Origin: Bacillus sp. MUM 116
GTDB lineage: Bacteria > Bacillota > Bacilli > Bacillales > Cytobacillaceae
NCBI RefSeq assembly: GCF_001866655.1
Contig: NZ_MLYR01000021.1
Location: forward strand, 1-64,000
Direction of reading: 5' to 3'
DNA length: 64,000 nt
Shown here: positions 25,372-34,229 of the stretch, one piece after another
How positions within the stretch are numbered: the first letter of the stretch is position 1
Layout: each line of letters begins with the position of its first letter
Made by a program: the position numbers and the translations under genes
Notes under the pieces: model-generated
Databases searched by the model: none
What the model saw: the letters and a program-made list of their open reading frames with translations, nothing else
Told to the model about the DNA's origin: nothing

Positions 25372-26963
25372 TCTGTCTGGCCCCCTTGTTTCGGCCCAGG
25401 TTGTTGGCCTTCTGGAATGCGCATTTTCTCCTCTCCAGATATCAACATGGGGCGGTGTGTCATGCTCCACCTTGGTGTTCGGAGCAATACGTCCTTCAAA
25501 CCACGAGGAATCTGAGGGGCCACTGGGCTTAGATAAGGAATACCAAAAGAGCGAAGGTTAGTTAGATGGATCATAATCGCAAGGGCTCCAAAAGCAACCC
25601 CATACAGCCCCAACACCCCCGCCAATAGCAGCATCGGGAAGCGCAGCATCCGATAGGCTGTTCCCAAGTTGTAGCGTGGAAAAGCAAACGACGCAATACC
25701 GGTGGTAGCCACGACAATGACTATGGGTGCTGAGATAATGCCTGCTTGTACAGCGGATTGTCCGATGACAAGCGCTCCCACGATACTAACGGCGGATCCA
25801 ACGGGTTTTGGCAGCCGAACCCCCGCTTCCCGCAAACCTTCAAACAAAAATTCCATCATCATCGCTTCTACGACAGCCGGGAAGGGAATACCTTCCCGTG
25901 CCGCTGCAATACTGATAAGTAAGTTTGTCGGAATCAATTGCGGATGATAGGTTGTAACGGCAACATAGAGTGAAGGGAGAAATAATGAAATATTGATTAA
26001 TACAAAACGTATCCATCGAATAAAGGTTGTATAGAGAGAGCGTTCATAATAATCCTCCGCTGCTTGTACACCTGTCCAAAATGTCATGGGAACAATCAGA
26101 ACAAAAGGTGTGTTATCCACGAAGATGGCGACTTTCCCTTCTAATAGGCTTGCACACACCACATCCGGCCGTTCGGTATTCTGAATTTGAGGAAAGGGAG
26201 AAAAAGGAAGATCCTCGATAAACTCTTCAATGAAAGCTGACTCCAACACCCCATCAATTTGAATTCGCTGAACCCTTTGTCGAACCTCCTCCAAAACCGT
26301 ATTTGGAGCAATCCCCTCAATGTAGGCAATCACCACATCTGTCTGTGATAAATCCCCAATTGAATAGGGTTCCATTTTTAGCCTCGGGCTCCGAATTCTT
26401 CGACGAACAAGGCTCGTATTGACCCTAAGTGTTTCAGTAAACCCGTCCCGAGGGCCACGAACAGAAATTTCAGCAGCAGGCTCTTCAATACTACGTTTGT
26501 CAAACCCTTTTAAATCAGCAACTAGCGCTTGATTCTCCCCATCTGTCAGAACGGCGATATTGGCTTTCAATACTCCTTCTATAACCTCACGAACTTTAGA
26601 AACCGTCTTTACTTGGGAAAAAGCGATAAGCTGATTTTGGATGATTTCCCCTATTGAGCCCATATTCTCTAATCCATTAGGCATACCTTCGAACATCATT
26701 GGTTTCAAAACAACCTGTTCCACTATTTTTGTATCCACTAATCCATCTATATAAATCAGAAGCATTTTGGTTTGCCTATTTACGAGAATGGGACGAAAGA
26801 CAATATCGGAACAATTGTCAAAAACTTTTTTCAAAACCTCTTCATTCACGGATATGTTCTGTCCAAGTTCCCCGTCTTGAACATTTGGGGGCAGTACGCT
26901 GGTACTCTCTAGTTCCAGAATAGCTTTTTTTAAAGGCTTTATCTTACGAAGTTTTTTCATCAT
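25368..26963 (-). CDS. gerKA: Germinant receptor subunit A (GerKA-like)
   Basis: A 531-residue GerA-family protein: a large N-terminal soluble domain, the conserved 'VRGPRDGFTETLRVNTSLVR' segment, 'DVVIAYIEGIAPNTVLEEV', then about five membrane helices including 'AAREGIPFPAVVEAMMMEFL'. It ends with a Pro/Gly/Gln-rich tail. GAGGGGG stands before the ATG pair. First gene of the gerKA-KC-KB operon; expected to be expressed in the forespore. Confidence 0.9.
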   Translation of the reverse strand: MMKKLRKIKPLKKAILELESTSVLPPNVQDGELGQNISVNEEVLKKVFDNCSDIVFRPILVNRQTKMLLIYIDGLVDTKIVEQVVLKPMMFEGMPNGLENMGSIGEIIQNQLIAFSQVKTVSKVREVIEGVLKANIAVLTDGENQALVADLKGFDKRSIEEPAAEISVRGPRDGFTETLRVNTSLVRRRIRSPRLKMEPYSIGDLSQTDVVIAYIEGIAPNTVLEEVRQRVQRIQIDGVLESAFIEEFIEDLPFSPFPQIQNTERPDVVCASLLEGKVAIFVDNTPFVLIVPMTFWTGVQAAEDYYERSLYTTFIRWIRFVLINISLFLPSLYVAVTTYHPQLIPTNLLISIAAAREGIPFPAVVEAMMMEFLFEGLREAGVRLPKPVGSAVSIVGALVIGQSAVQAGIISAPIVIVVATTGIASFAFPRYNLGTAYRMLRFPMLLLAGVLGLYGVAFGALAIMIHLTNLRSFGIPYLSPVAPQIPRGLKDVLLRTPRWSMTHRPMLISGEEKMRIPEGQQPGPKQGGQTE

Positions 26964-27007
26964 ACTATCCCCCTCACAAAATAATTTTTTATAAATTTAT
27001 TTGGTTA

Positions 27008-27038
27008 AAGTATCTTACTTTTATTTGAAAATTATTCA
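27008..27038 (-). promoter_or_regulatory. Candidate sigma-G promoter of the germinant receptor operon
   Basis: On the minus strand, TGAATA (27033-27038) is followed after 18 bp by GATACTT (27008-27014), against the sigma-G consensus TGAATA / CATACTA. It lies 45 bp upstream of gerKA. GerA-type receptor operons are sigma-G dependent in B. subtilis. Confidence 0.6.
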
Positions 27039-27170
27039 ATCGTTACCTAAAATTGGTTGCATTTCAAGTAACAAGTAAAAAATAATTTCTAACCACCCTA
27101 CAATAAGGAATATCAAATTAATGTCAAATGTTTATCGCTACTTTTGTAAGTAGTCTTTTTCATAGAATCG

Positions 27171-27270
27171 GTGTAACAAAAACGAACGTTTTTGTTGCAC
27201 TGTTTAGTGATAAGCTTTAACCTAGTAAACTTGCATAATATCTGTAACAAAAATATGTAACAAAAAATTT
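27171..27270. repeat. Palindrome and repeats resembling a resolvase res site
   Basis: 27171-27200 is a 30-bp near-perfect palindrome with arms GTGTAACAAAAACG / CGTTTTTGTTGCAC and a 2-bp centre. The motif TGTAACAAAAA recurs at 27243 and 27255. Serine resolvases bind such inverted subsites immediately upstream of their own gene, which is where these sit. Confidence 0.55.
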
Positions 27271-27302
27271 TGTAAAAATATTTGGTAGAGGAGAGGATTA
27301 AT

Positions 27303-27856
27303 TTGAAGTTTGGCTATATGCGTGTTTCTACATTTGACCAAAATTTGGATCGCCAAAAGAAACAACCTGAAGAATTTTGATGTGATCGTATTTTCTTTGA
27401 AAAAATAACTGGAACAAAACGGAACCGACCGGAGTTGGACCATATGTTAGAGTTTCTTCGTCCGGAAGATACGGTAGTTGTAACAGATCTAACTCGATTA
27501 TCACGTTATACAAAAGACCTAATTGAGATCACGGAACTAATTTTTCAAAAAGGAGCACACTTGAAAAGTCTAAAGGAACATGGCTGGATACAACCACAGC
27601 ACATGGAAAAATGTTATTTACTATTTTCGCTGGAATTGCTCAATTTGAAAGAGATTTAACTTCTGAACGGACAAAGGAAGGGATTCAGGCTGCTAGGAAA
27701 CGAGGAAAACATCCTGGAAGACCGAAAACCGATGAAGAAAAGGTTAATTTTGCATTGTTTCTTCTGGAACAAGGGATGAATCGTACAGATGTTGCAGAGA
27801 AAGCCGGTATCTCTAGAATGACTCTTATCGTAAGATATAAAAAAGAGAATAACTAA
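27303..27856 (+). pseudogene. Serine resolvase pseudogene (stop plus frameshift)
   Basis: A Tn3/Bin-type resolvase begins at TTG 27303 after GAGAGG: KFGYMRVSTFDQNLDRQKK, with the catalytic serine in MRVS. A TGA at 27378-27380 interrupts 'EF*CDRIFFEKITG' where a glycine (GGA) is usual. The frame continues through 'VVTDLTRLSRYTKD' and loses its frame near 27573-27580; the +1 frame then gives 'TAHGKMLFTIFAGIAQFERD' and a C-terminal helix-turn-helix ending at 27856. Two lesions make it non-functional. No transposase accompanies it. Confidence 0.85.
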
Positions 27857-27965
27857 TAACCAATGGGGCAAGAGGTGCTTAAGGTATGTCTACTTTGCCC
27901 CTGGTTACAGCAACGCTGGACTGGGCTATTTTAGAAAAGTGCCAGGCACTGTGTGAAATAGGTAA

Positions 27966-28002
27966 AAAAGTGAAAAGCATCACGCAAAATTTGACATGAT
28001 GC
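27966..28002 (-). terminator. Weak terminator of the nos operon
   Basis: Read on the minus strand, GCATCA and TGATGC (27977-28002) flank a 14-nt loop, followed by TTTTCACTTTTTT. Confidence 0.55.
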
Positions 28003-28012
28003 ATTTTAAATT

Positions 28013-28915
28013 TTATAGAATCACAATTTTAAGTGAGTTAACCTGCGACACAAGGAGATCTTCATATTTTTGCTGGGCATCATAGTAGATTTCCTGTTCG
28101 CCGGCTTTTGGATTGTCTTTTTTCGCCGCGGCCAACAAATCCTTCTGTACTTGCTGGATGAGGACAATGGATTGATATTGCTCCCGTTCTTTAGCCCAAA
28201 ATTGATCTTCGCCATATTGCTTGATTAATTTTTTTACAGATGCATATTGATCATACTGCTTTCGAACCTTTTGGATTTCCTGCTCGACAACCGTAGGGTT
28301 GGCCTTATGGCCTTTTTCTTCAGCCAGCATTGCCATCGAGCGAAGGCGGATGACTTGCGTTAACCGTTGGTTTTTATCATCGAGCATTTTTTCCTGGGAT
28401 TTAATGTAGGTGAGCTCTTCTTTTAATTGCTCGCCCTTATAGTGCTTTTTCGCTGATTCAAGGTTGATTTCAAGCTGAAGTTTATTAATTAATTTATAAA
28501 ATGCTAAATCCTCATTTGTAATCCATTTTCCATTGATGGAGGCGACACCCTGCGGCTTCTTCACTTCAAGGTCCATTATCTTTTTCGTTTTCTTACCGCC
28601 TTTTTCTAACGTGAATTCAGCCTCATATTTCCCGGGCATTTCAAGCTGAATATTGTCTGCATAAGTGCCATCCATACCTTCCGTCAACTTTGCTTTATAA
28701 GTGCCATGGTCCATATTGGTCATCGATAATTCAACTGCTACCTTCAGCCCTTTAACCGCCTTTTTGCTTTCCGTTACTTTAATTTCAAGTGGCATTGCTT
28801 TATCCTTTTGGATATAAAGCGGTTTTGTCAGGTCAATTTTATAATCAGGACCTGAGCTGCAGCCCGCAAGCATCGCTATCAATAGAACAGTAGCGAGCAT
28901 CATCCGCTTAATCAT
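28013..28915 (-). CDS. Lipoprotein with YtkA/FixH-like and SurA-N-like domains
   Basis: A 300-residue lipoprotein, last gene of the nos operon. Lipobox MLAGC (Cys19). Residues about 25-120 look like a YtkA/FixH beta-sandwich, including SMTNMDHGTY, a Met/His cluster of the sort that can bind copper, and a MPGKYEAEFTLE strand. From about residue 130, 'ASINGKWITNEDLAFYKLIN' and the following long charged helices resemble the N-terminal chaperone domain of SurA/PrsA, without a PPIase domain. NosL, the usual copper chaperone for N2O reductase, is missing from the operon. A role in copper delivery or folding of NosZ is inference. Its ATG overlaps the nosF stop (ATGA). Confidence 0.65.
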   Translation of the reverse strand: MIKRMMLATVLLIAMLAGCSSGPDYKIDLTKPLYIQKDKAMPLEIKVTESKKAVKGLKVAVELSMTNMDHGTYKAKLTEGMDGTYADNIQLEMPGKYEAEFTLEKGGKKTKKIMDLEVKKPQGVASINGKWITNEDLAFYKLINKLQLEINLESAKKHYKGEQLKEELTYIKSQEKMLDDKNQRLTQVIRLRSMAMLAEEKGHKANPTVVEQEIQKVRKQYDQYASVKKLIKQYGEDQFWAKEREQYQSIVLIQQVQKDLLAAAKKDNPKAGEQEIYYDAQQKYEDLLVSQVNSLKIVIL

Positions 28916-29589
28916 GACTTAATCCCTCCTAAATTTTGTGTTTGTAAAAACTCTCTAACGCTATATTTTTCAATTTTTCCATTGTTTAAATAAGCGACAT
29001 GGGTACAAATCTGTTTGATTTCGTCCAGGTGATGCGATGAAAGAAGGATGGTTTTATCATGAAGTGACTTCAGTACCTCTAAAATTTCCATTCTTCCCAT
29101 TGGGTCAATTCCGCTCGTTGGTTCATCCAGGATCAGCAGGCTGGAATCTTGATAAAGTGTGACCGCCAGCCCCAAACGCTGCAGCATTCCCTTCGAATAT
29201 TGCTTGACCTGGACAGCGCGGTCCTCCCATAGGCTGACAGACCGCAGCACTTCCTCGATTCGCTTTAGATCGGCTGTTCCGGAAACGGCTTCGGCAAAAA
29301 ACCTTATGTTTTCAAGTCCGGTCAGCATCGGATAGAGCATGAATTTTTCCGGCAGGTAAGCGATCGCTTTTTTCCATTCGTCCTTTTTCTTGGAAACTTC
29401 AATTCCATTAATTTTAATCGAGCCTTGTTTAATCGGAAGCAGGCCAAGCAAACTATTGATGAACGTTGATTTCCCGGCACCGTTCCGGCCGACAAGAGCG
29501 CAGACTTCCCGTTCCTGAATTTCTAAAGTAACGGAATCCAGGACGGTATTTTTCCCGAAGGCTTGTTTTAAATTGGTTACGGAAATCAT
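28912..29589 (-). CDS. nosF: NosF-type ABC ATPase of N2O reductase maturation
   Basis: A 225-residue ATPase: Walker A GRNGAGKSTF, signature variant QYSKGMLQRLGLA, Walker B LLILDEPTSGIDP. With NosY and NosD it forms the NosDFY complex that drives assembly of the copper-sulfide (CuZ) centre on the outer side of the membrane. ATGA overlaps tie it to both neighbours. Confidence 0.88.
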   Translation of the reverse strand: MISVTNLKQAFGKNTVLDSVTLEIQEREVCALVGRNGAGKSTFINSLLGLLPIKQGSIKINGIEVSKKKDEWKKAIAYLPEKFMLYPMLTGLENIRFFAEAVSGTADLKRIEEVLRSVSLWEDRAVQVKQYSKGMLQRLGLAVTLYQDSSLLILDEPTSGIDPMGRMEILEVLKSLHDKTILLSSHHLDEIKQICTHVAYLNNGKIEKYSVREFLQTQNLGGIKS

Positions 29590-30383
29590 TCAAAGCCCTC
29601 CTTACGGTGGAAAATAATCGCAGTCAATGATGAGACAACTAGCCAGAATACAAGGTTGCCCAGGAGGAAGAATCCCGGTTTGGTCCACATGAACGCCTGC
29701 AGCAGTCTTGACATATGTCCAAAGGAATATACCCCTGTCCCTGTTTCGATAAACATTCTTACCGCCTGTAATGGATTTAAAAAGTAGACGGCTGAAAAGA
29801 GTTTTACATTTTCATGGGTGACGTCCGGTAAAAAGGATAAAAGAATAAAATCGTGCAAGAAGAAAAAGTAAAACCAGATAAAAATTGTGTAACCGATGAT
29901 CTGCATTCTTGAACGGCTAAAACTGCCTACTGCTGTACCCATTTGAAGGAAGACAATCGCCATACATACAATCGCTACGATAAAAATGAAATACCCCTTA
30001 AAATCTAGTTGAAAGTTAAATTTCAGTAAAAATAGGTAGATGAAAAACCATATGAGCAGGGGCGCAAGAACGACAGCATAGATTCCAAGGCTTTTTTTGA
30101 TTAAAAAGCTTGCGTAATGATCCTTTTTCGTCAGCAGCATGATTAATGTTTTTTGTTCTTTTTCCTGAAAAATCGAAAAGGCGCCAATAAACAAGCAGAG
30201 AATCGGGATGAAATAAATAATCGTATCAAAAAGGTTAATCAGTAATACATAAAAGCCGCTATCAAAGGAAAGGGGTGTTGAGCGGAATAAAATACTGACG
30301 GAAAGCAGCACAATAATGCTAAACGCAAGCCAGAGTCCTTTTCCTCTTATATTTTCCTTCCATTCCTTCCAAATATAGTGCAT
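29586..30383 (-). CDS. nosY: NosY-type membrane permease
   Basis: A 265-residue protein with six hydrophobic helices, including 'IIYFIPILCLFIGAFSIFQE', which leads into QEKEQKTLIMLLTKKDHYASF, the coupling segment of ABC-2/NosY proteins. ATG 30383 is chosen because AAAGGGGAG stands 9 nt upstream; this gives a 37-bp overlap with the end of nosD, normal for this operon type. Confidence 0.85.
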   Translation of the reverse strand: MHYIWKEWKENIRGKGLWLAFSIIVLLSVSILFRSTPLSFDSGFYVLLINLFDTIIYFIPILCLFIGAFSIFQEKEQKTLIMLLTKKDHYASFLIKKSLGIYAVVLAPLLIWFFIYLFLLKFNFQLDFKGYFIFIVAIVCMAIVFLQMGTAVGSFSRSRMQIIGYTIFIWFYFFFLHDFILLSFLPDVTHENVKLFSAVYFLNPLQAVRMFIETGTGVYSFGHMSRLLQAFMWTKPGFFLLGNLVFWLVVSSLTAIIFHRKEGFE

Positions 30384-31690
30384 AGTAGTTTTCTCCCCTT
30401 TGTGAGCAGCCACAAAACGATGAAGGCTGGTGCAATCAATAGAATTTTTGTGTAGCTGCCTTTTGTGCTCCCGACTAAAGGATGTGGATCACGAAACATA
30501 ACTGCATCTCCCGACAGCGCGGCATTCATTTTTTCATAGATTTTAATCGCCGGACTTTTTAAAAATAAATTTGTTAACTCTTGATCCTCCATCAGCCGAT
30601 GGAGGGAAGAATGATAGGTTACTGGAAAGTCGCCAATCTGATCCTGGTTGAAATCGGTGACCGGAAAGGCAGAGCCCCAGTCATTTCCTTTGCCATCCTT
30701 GCTCCAGGAATTGTTTTCCCCCGTACCGCCAAGGGTAACGGCGGGAATGGTATTATCGGTAATACGGTTTAATGTAAAGGTCTCATCGTTAGAACTGGCC
30801 CAAAGCTCAATGCCAATTTGGTTTTGGATGATGCGGTTATGACGAAATAAATTTCGTGTTGCCTGATCTATATATAAACCCCGTTGATTCATATAAAAGG
30901 TATTATTTTCGATTTTGTTATCATTTGCTTGAAGCAGCAGTAAGCCAAAGGATTGATTTCCATAATTTACGATAAACTGGTTATTCTCTAATATAAGGTG
31001 ATTCGAATTCATGACAGCAGCGCCGCCCTCATTCATCGTGAAAATATTTTTCTTAAAGACATTTTCATCCGAATACATGTAGTGCAGTCCATAGCGGGTG
31101 TTGCTGATGGTATTGGCAATGCTGCGATTGTTGTTTGCATAATCGAAGAACATCCCGTCACGCGTGCCTTCGATGGTGTTACTGATGAACAGGTTATCAT
31201 GTGCGTAATAAACATGGAGCCCGTTACCCTGGGCGGCAATTTCTCCCTTGCCCATCCCCTTGATATCGTTATTGCGAATCGTATTATAGTGGGCCTTGCT
31301 TAAATAAATCCCGTGAAAGGAACGGCGGATGGTGATATGCTCGACCAGATTGTGGTTCGTATAAATTTTAATTGATGCGTATTCCTCGGCAGAGTTGCGA
31401 TCCATACTTCCGTCTGTCACGGTTAGATGGCTTAGGTTTACATGCGGTGCCTTGATGGATATGACATTACCGCTTCCGTCCCCCTTGATCACGGTGTTGT
31501 TTGCGCCAATCAACGTAATCGGCTTATCGATGACGATATTGCCTTGATAGGTTTGATTCCCAAGTTTCAGGACCGCTCCCTCTTTCGCGGAGTCGATCAT
31601 TGCTTGTAAGCTTTCGGCTGCCATATTTTTCTCAGGTTTAATTAGAAAAAAGAGAGAAAAAACGAAAAGAAAGAGCGTCAATTTTTTCAT
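30347..31690 (-). CDS. nosD: NosD periplasmic-type copper-processing protein
   Basis: A 447-residue exported protein: signal peptide (KKLTLFLFVFSLFFLIKPEK), then a right-handed beta-helix with repeated motifs such as N-x-x-x-x-N-x-I and YNTIRNNDI, YANNNRSIANTI, ANDNKIENNTF, the carbohydrate-binding/sugar-hydrolase (CASH) pattern of NosD. A C-terminal hydrophobic helix (ILLIAPAFIVLWLLTKGRK) anchors it. ATG 31690 overlaps the preceding stop by ATGA and is preferred to the ATG at 31711, which lacks an RBS. Confidence 0.88.
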   Translation of the reverse strand: MKKLTLFLFVFSLFFLIKPEKNMAAESLQAMIDSAKEGAVLKLGNQTYQGNIVIDKPITLIGANNTVIKGDGSGNVISIKAPHVNLSHLTVTDGSMDRNSAEEYASIKIYTNHNLVEHITIRRSFHGIYLSKAHYNTIRNNDIKGMGKGEIAAQGNGLHVYYAHDNLFISNTIEGTRDGMFFDYANNNRSIANTISNTRYGLHYMYSDENVFKKNIFTMNEGGAAVMNSNHLILENNQFIVNYGNQSFGLLLLQANDNKIENNTFYMNQRGLYIDQATRNLFRHNRIIQNQIGIELWASSNDETFTLNRITDNTIPAVTLGGTGENNSWSKDGKGNDWGSAFPVTDFNQDQIGDFPVTYHSSLHRLMEDQELTNLFLKSPAIKIYEKMNAALSGDAVMFRDPHPLVGSTKGSYTKILLIAPAFIVLWLLTKGRKLLCTIFGRNGRKI

Positions 31691-32262
31691 TTTCTTTTTC
31701 GATCCTTCCATAATGGAATTAGCAGCAGCACAAAGGCTGCCAGTAAGAAATAGATGCCCGGTCCAAGCAGGCTGTGTGTGATAAAGTTTGCCACCTGGTT
31801 TTTCCCGATAACCGGCGGGACAAAGGGGGCAATTTTAATGGGTGCATCTGGACTTAAGTTGGTTCCATAATCATGCAGCGCATTATGGAGATCCAATACC
31901 CCGAGAACGCCGCCAATCACAATGACACCAATCAGGACATAAAGAACCACTTTTTTTCTAAGAAGGGCTGTTAACAAGGTAATGGCTGCCACTCCCCATA
32001 TCAAATAGGAGAGGTAAGAAAGCTCAGGAAAGTTCTTTTCACTGAAGTTTTTCATTCCAATATAGTGATTCAGCCCATTGACAATGTCGATTTGTCCTTC
32101 AAGCTTGTTTGGATACACAATAATGTTTAAACCTTCCGGGTATTGCGGAGCCCAAAACACCATCTTCCACCATGGGAAAAAGTTGGAGACGACAAATAAA
32201 ACGGCTGCCAAAACAATGAGTAAGGAAGATGTGACAGACAATTTATTACTGCTGGCATTCAA
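31687..32262 (-). CDS. NosB-like membrane protein of the nos operon
   Basis: A 191-residue protein with four or five transmembrane segments: an N-terminal helix (SSLLIVLAAVLFVVSNFFPWW), two central helices and a C-terminal helix before KDRKRK. A membrane protein of this size directly after nosZ is a hallmark of clade II nos clusters, where it is called NosB; its function is not settled. TTG 32262 is chosen (AAAGGAG eight nt upstream); the GTG three codons earlier overlaps the RBS. NosB identity rests on position and topology. Confidence 0.65.
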   Translation of the reverse strand: MNASSNKLSVTSSLLIVLAAVLFVVSNFFPWWKMVFWAPQYPEGLNIIVYPNKLEGQIDIVNGLNHYIGMKNFSEKNFPELSYLSYLIWGVAAITLLTALLRKKVVLYVLIGVIVIGGVLGVLDLHNALHDYGTNLSPDAPIKIAPFVPPVIGKNQVANFITHSLLGPGIYFLLAAFVLLLIPLWKDRKRK

Positions 32263-32295
32263 GTTAACCACTCCTTTTATATTAGAAACTTGAAA

Positions 32296-32337
32296 GGAGG
32301 GAGGGTACCAATCGAAAAATTGATACCCGCCACCTCT
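32296..32337 (-). other. Hairpin between nosZ and the nosB-like gene
   Basis: GGGTACCAAT (32303-32312) and ATTGATACCC (32319-32328) pair with one mismatch around a 6-nt loop; flanking GGAGG/CCTC extends the stem. There is no T-run. It would sit at the 3' end of the nosZ message and may favour nosZ over the downstream assembly genes by stabilising or partly terminating the transcript. Confidence 0.6.
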
Positions 32338-32340
32338 CTT

Positions 32341-34212
32341 TTAATTCTTTGGTTTAACAAGGAAGTAACCATTCATTTCCTGGTGCAGCGCAGAGCAGAA
32401 GTTTGTGCAATAAAGAGGGAAGGTACCGGCTTTATCAGCGGTAAACTCTAATGTGTTCGTTTCGCCAGGCTGAACTTCCATGTTTAAGTCATAGTCATTG
32501 ATGGCGAATCCATGGGTAATGTCCTCATCCATATCAATATTGGTCAAGTGAATAAATACATGATCTCCTTGATTTACTTCAATCATGTCCGGCCGTTTTG
32601 CCTTATGATCGAAGATAAATCTTGAGCGGAGGGCAACACCGTAAACATGAACTTCATTGCCCTTGCGAACAATTCTTGTATCGGACTTTTTATAAATGGC
32701 GTCCGGATTCTTCGGATCCTTCGGATACACATTAATCGACTTGATTTTGTCTGCTTTAATCATTTGTGCATAGTGCGGTTCAGGGTTAACTGGAACGGTA
32801 TCCACCACTTTCATCTTGCCGCTGATATCAATTAACTGCATTGTTTCAGGGTGGGAAGGCCCGACAGATAAGAAGTTATCTTTTGCCAGTTTGTTTAGCG
32901 CTACAAGCCAATGTCCGTCAGGAGAAACCGTATCGCCTTCCGCCGCAACAGAATGTCCTGGAGAATACTGTACTGGTACGCGGTCTAATGTTTCGCCTGT
33001 TTTTGGATTCCATTTCACTACTTCGGAAGAAATGAACATCGTTGTATAAGCCATCCCTTTGTCATCAAACTGCGTATGAAGCGGTCCAAGCGCGTTTTCC
33101 GGGTTTACTTCCCGTTCCATGACAGATTTGTAGTTTAGAACCGGAATTCCATTTCTTTCCCCAGAGAAATCTTTGTTTTCAATTGCTTTAAAGGCTTTTT
33201 CAAATGAGAACACGGTCATCGATGGTGCAAGTTTTCCCGAAGCAATAAAGTACTTGCCGTCAGGTGTAACATCGACACCGTGTGGAGATTTGGCAACAGG
33301 GACTAAATAAATTCCGCCTTTTTGTTTTTCCGGGAAGATCATTTTTTGCCCGTTTACATCTTCGTACTTGCCGTCCTTGACCATTTTTTCAAGCTCTTTC
33401 CAGTTGAAAAGAACAATGTAGTCACGGTCCGCATGTGATGCATTGATTTCCATCGTGGTTGTGGCTTCTTCGGTATTGTAGGTAGTTATCACAGCCCAAT
33501 CTTTTGAGCTTTTCTTACCAGCGTCCGATAAGTCATAAGACCAAGGCGGAAGCGCAACTTGATAAGCAATTTTGAGCTTTTCTTTCTTTTGATCAAAGGT
33601 GACGGCGGACATGACGCCGCGGTATTTTGAATGATAATCATCCAGCGATTCATATTTTTGTCCAAGCGGCACCGCGAAGCGGGTTGGCAAGAACATGTAC
33701 TCGGTATTTTCAGTTACGAATGCGGCACAGTGCGGGCCAGCCGTATTCGGAACTTTAATAATGTCTCGTGTGGTCCATGTTTTTAAATTAATGGCTGCCG
33801 CACGGCTGTTGCCCACATCGGTTGCAAATAGGAATTTACCATCATAATCGCCATTGGTTTCCGAGAAGGCGGGATGGTGAAGGTCTCCCCATGTATAACC
33901 GCCAAGCATTTTTTTCGTCCTTCGGTCAAAGCCATAACCTGTTGCCGAATCCGGTGAGAAAACTGGAATTGTCCGAATTTCCCGCATGGATGGAACGCCA
34001 TAGATAAATAGCTGTCCCGAGTGACCGCCGGAATCAACGAGATAATAATCATCCTTTTGTCCAAAAGGAACATACACTTTTTCTGCATTGCTCTTTGTGC
34101 TGCTGTTGGCCGCTTCCGTCGTTTTTGATGTGGAGGATAAGTCGGCAAAGGAAATGGTCGCTGCCACAAAGCCGGCTACTAGACCAGATGCGATTGGAAT
34201 CCATTTTTTCAT
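32341..34212 (-). CDS. nosZ: Nitrous-oxide reductase (clade II, Sec-exported)
   Basis: A 623-residue copper enzyme reducing N2O to N2. The N-terminus MKKWIPIASGLVAGFVAATI has a hydrophobic signal without a twin arginine, so it is Sec-type, which marks clade II. The seven-bladed propeller carries CuZ ligands such as DLHHPAFSETNG (His112, His113) and AGPHCAAF (His161). The C-terminal cupredoxin domain has the CuA motif CTNFCSALHQEM (Cys602, Cys606, His610, Met613). Length and motifs are complete, so it should be active. RBS AAGGTGGTG. It sits 17 bp downstream of its cytochrome c partner. Confidence 0.97.
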   Translation of the reverse strand: MKKWIPIASGLVAGFVAATISFADLSSTSKTTEAANSSTKSNAEKVYVPFGQKDDYYLVDSGGHSGQLFIYGVPSMREIRTIPVFSPDSATGYGFDRRTKKMLGGYTWGDLHHPAFSETNGDYDGKFLFATDVGNSRAAAINLKTWTTRDIIKVPNTAGPHCAAFVTENTEYMFLPTRFAVPLGQKYESLDDYHSKYRGVMSAVTFDQKKEKLKIAYQVALPPWSYDLSDAGKKSSKDWAVITTYNTEEATTTMEINASHADRDYIVLFNWKELEKMVKDGKYEDVNGQKMIFPEKQKGGIYLVPVAKSPHGVDVTPDGKYFIASGKLAPSMTVFSFEKAFKAIENKDFSGERNGIPVLNYKSVMEREVNPENALGPLHTQFDDKGMAYTTMFISSEVVKWNPKTGETLDRVPVQYSPGHSVAAEGDTVSPDGHWLVALNKLAKDNFLSVGPSHPETMQLIDISGKMKVVDTVPVNPEPHYAQMIKADKIKSINVYPKDPKNPDAIYKKSDTRIVRKGNEVHVYGVALRSRFIFDHKAKRPDMIEVNQGDHVFIHLTNIDMDEDITHGFAINDYDLNMEVQPGETNTLEFTADKAGTFPLYCTNFCSALHQEMNGYFLVKPKN

Positions 34213-34229
34213 TCGGTTACACCACCTTT

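Noticed and set aside
27435..27856. Two separate small resolvase genes
   Set aside because: Both are pieces of one reading frame broken by a stop and a frameshift; catalytic and DNA-binding parts are in different pieces.
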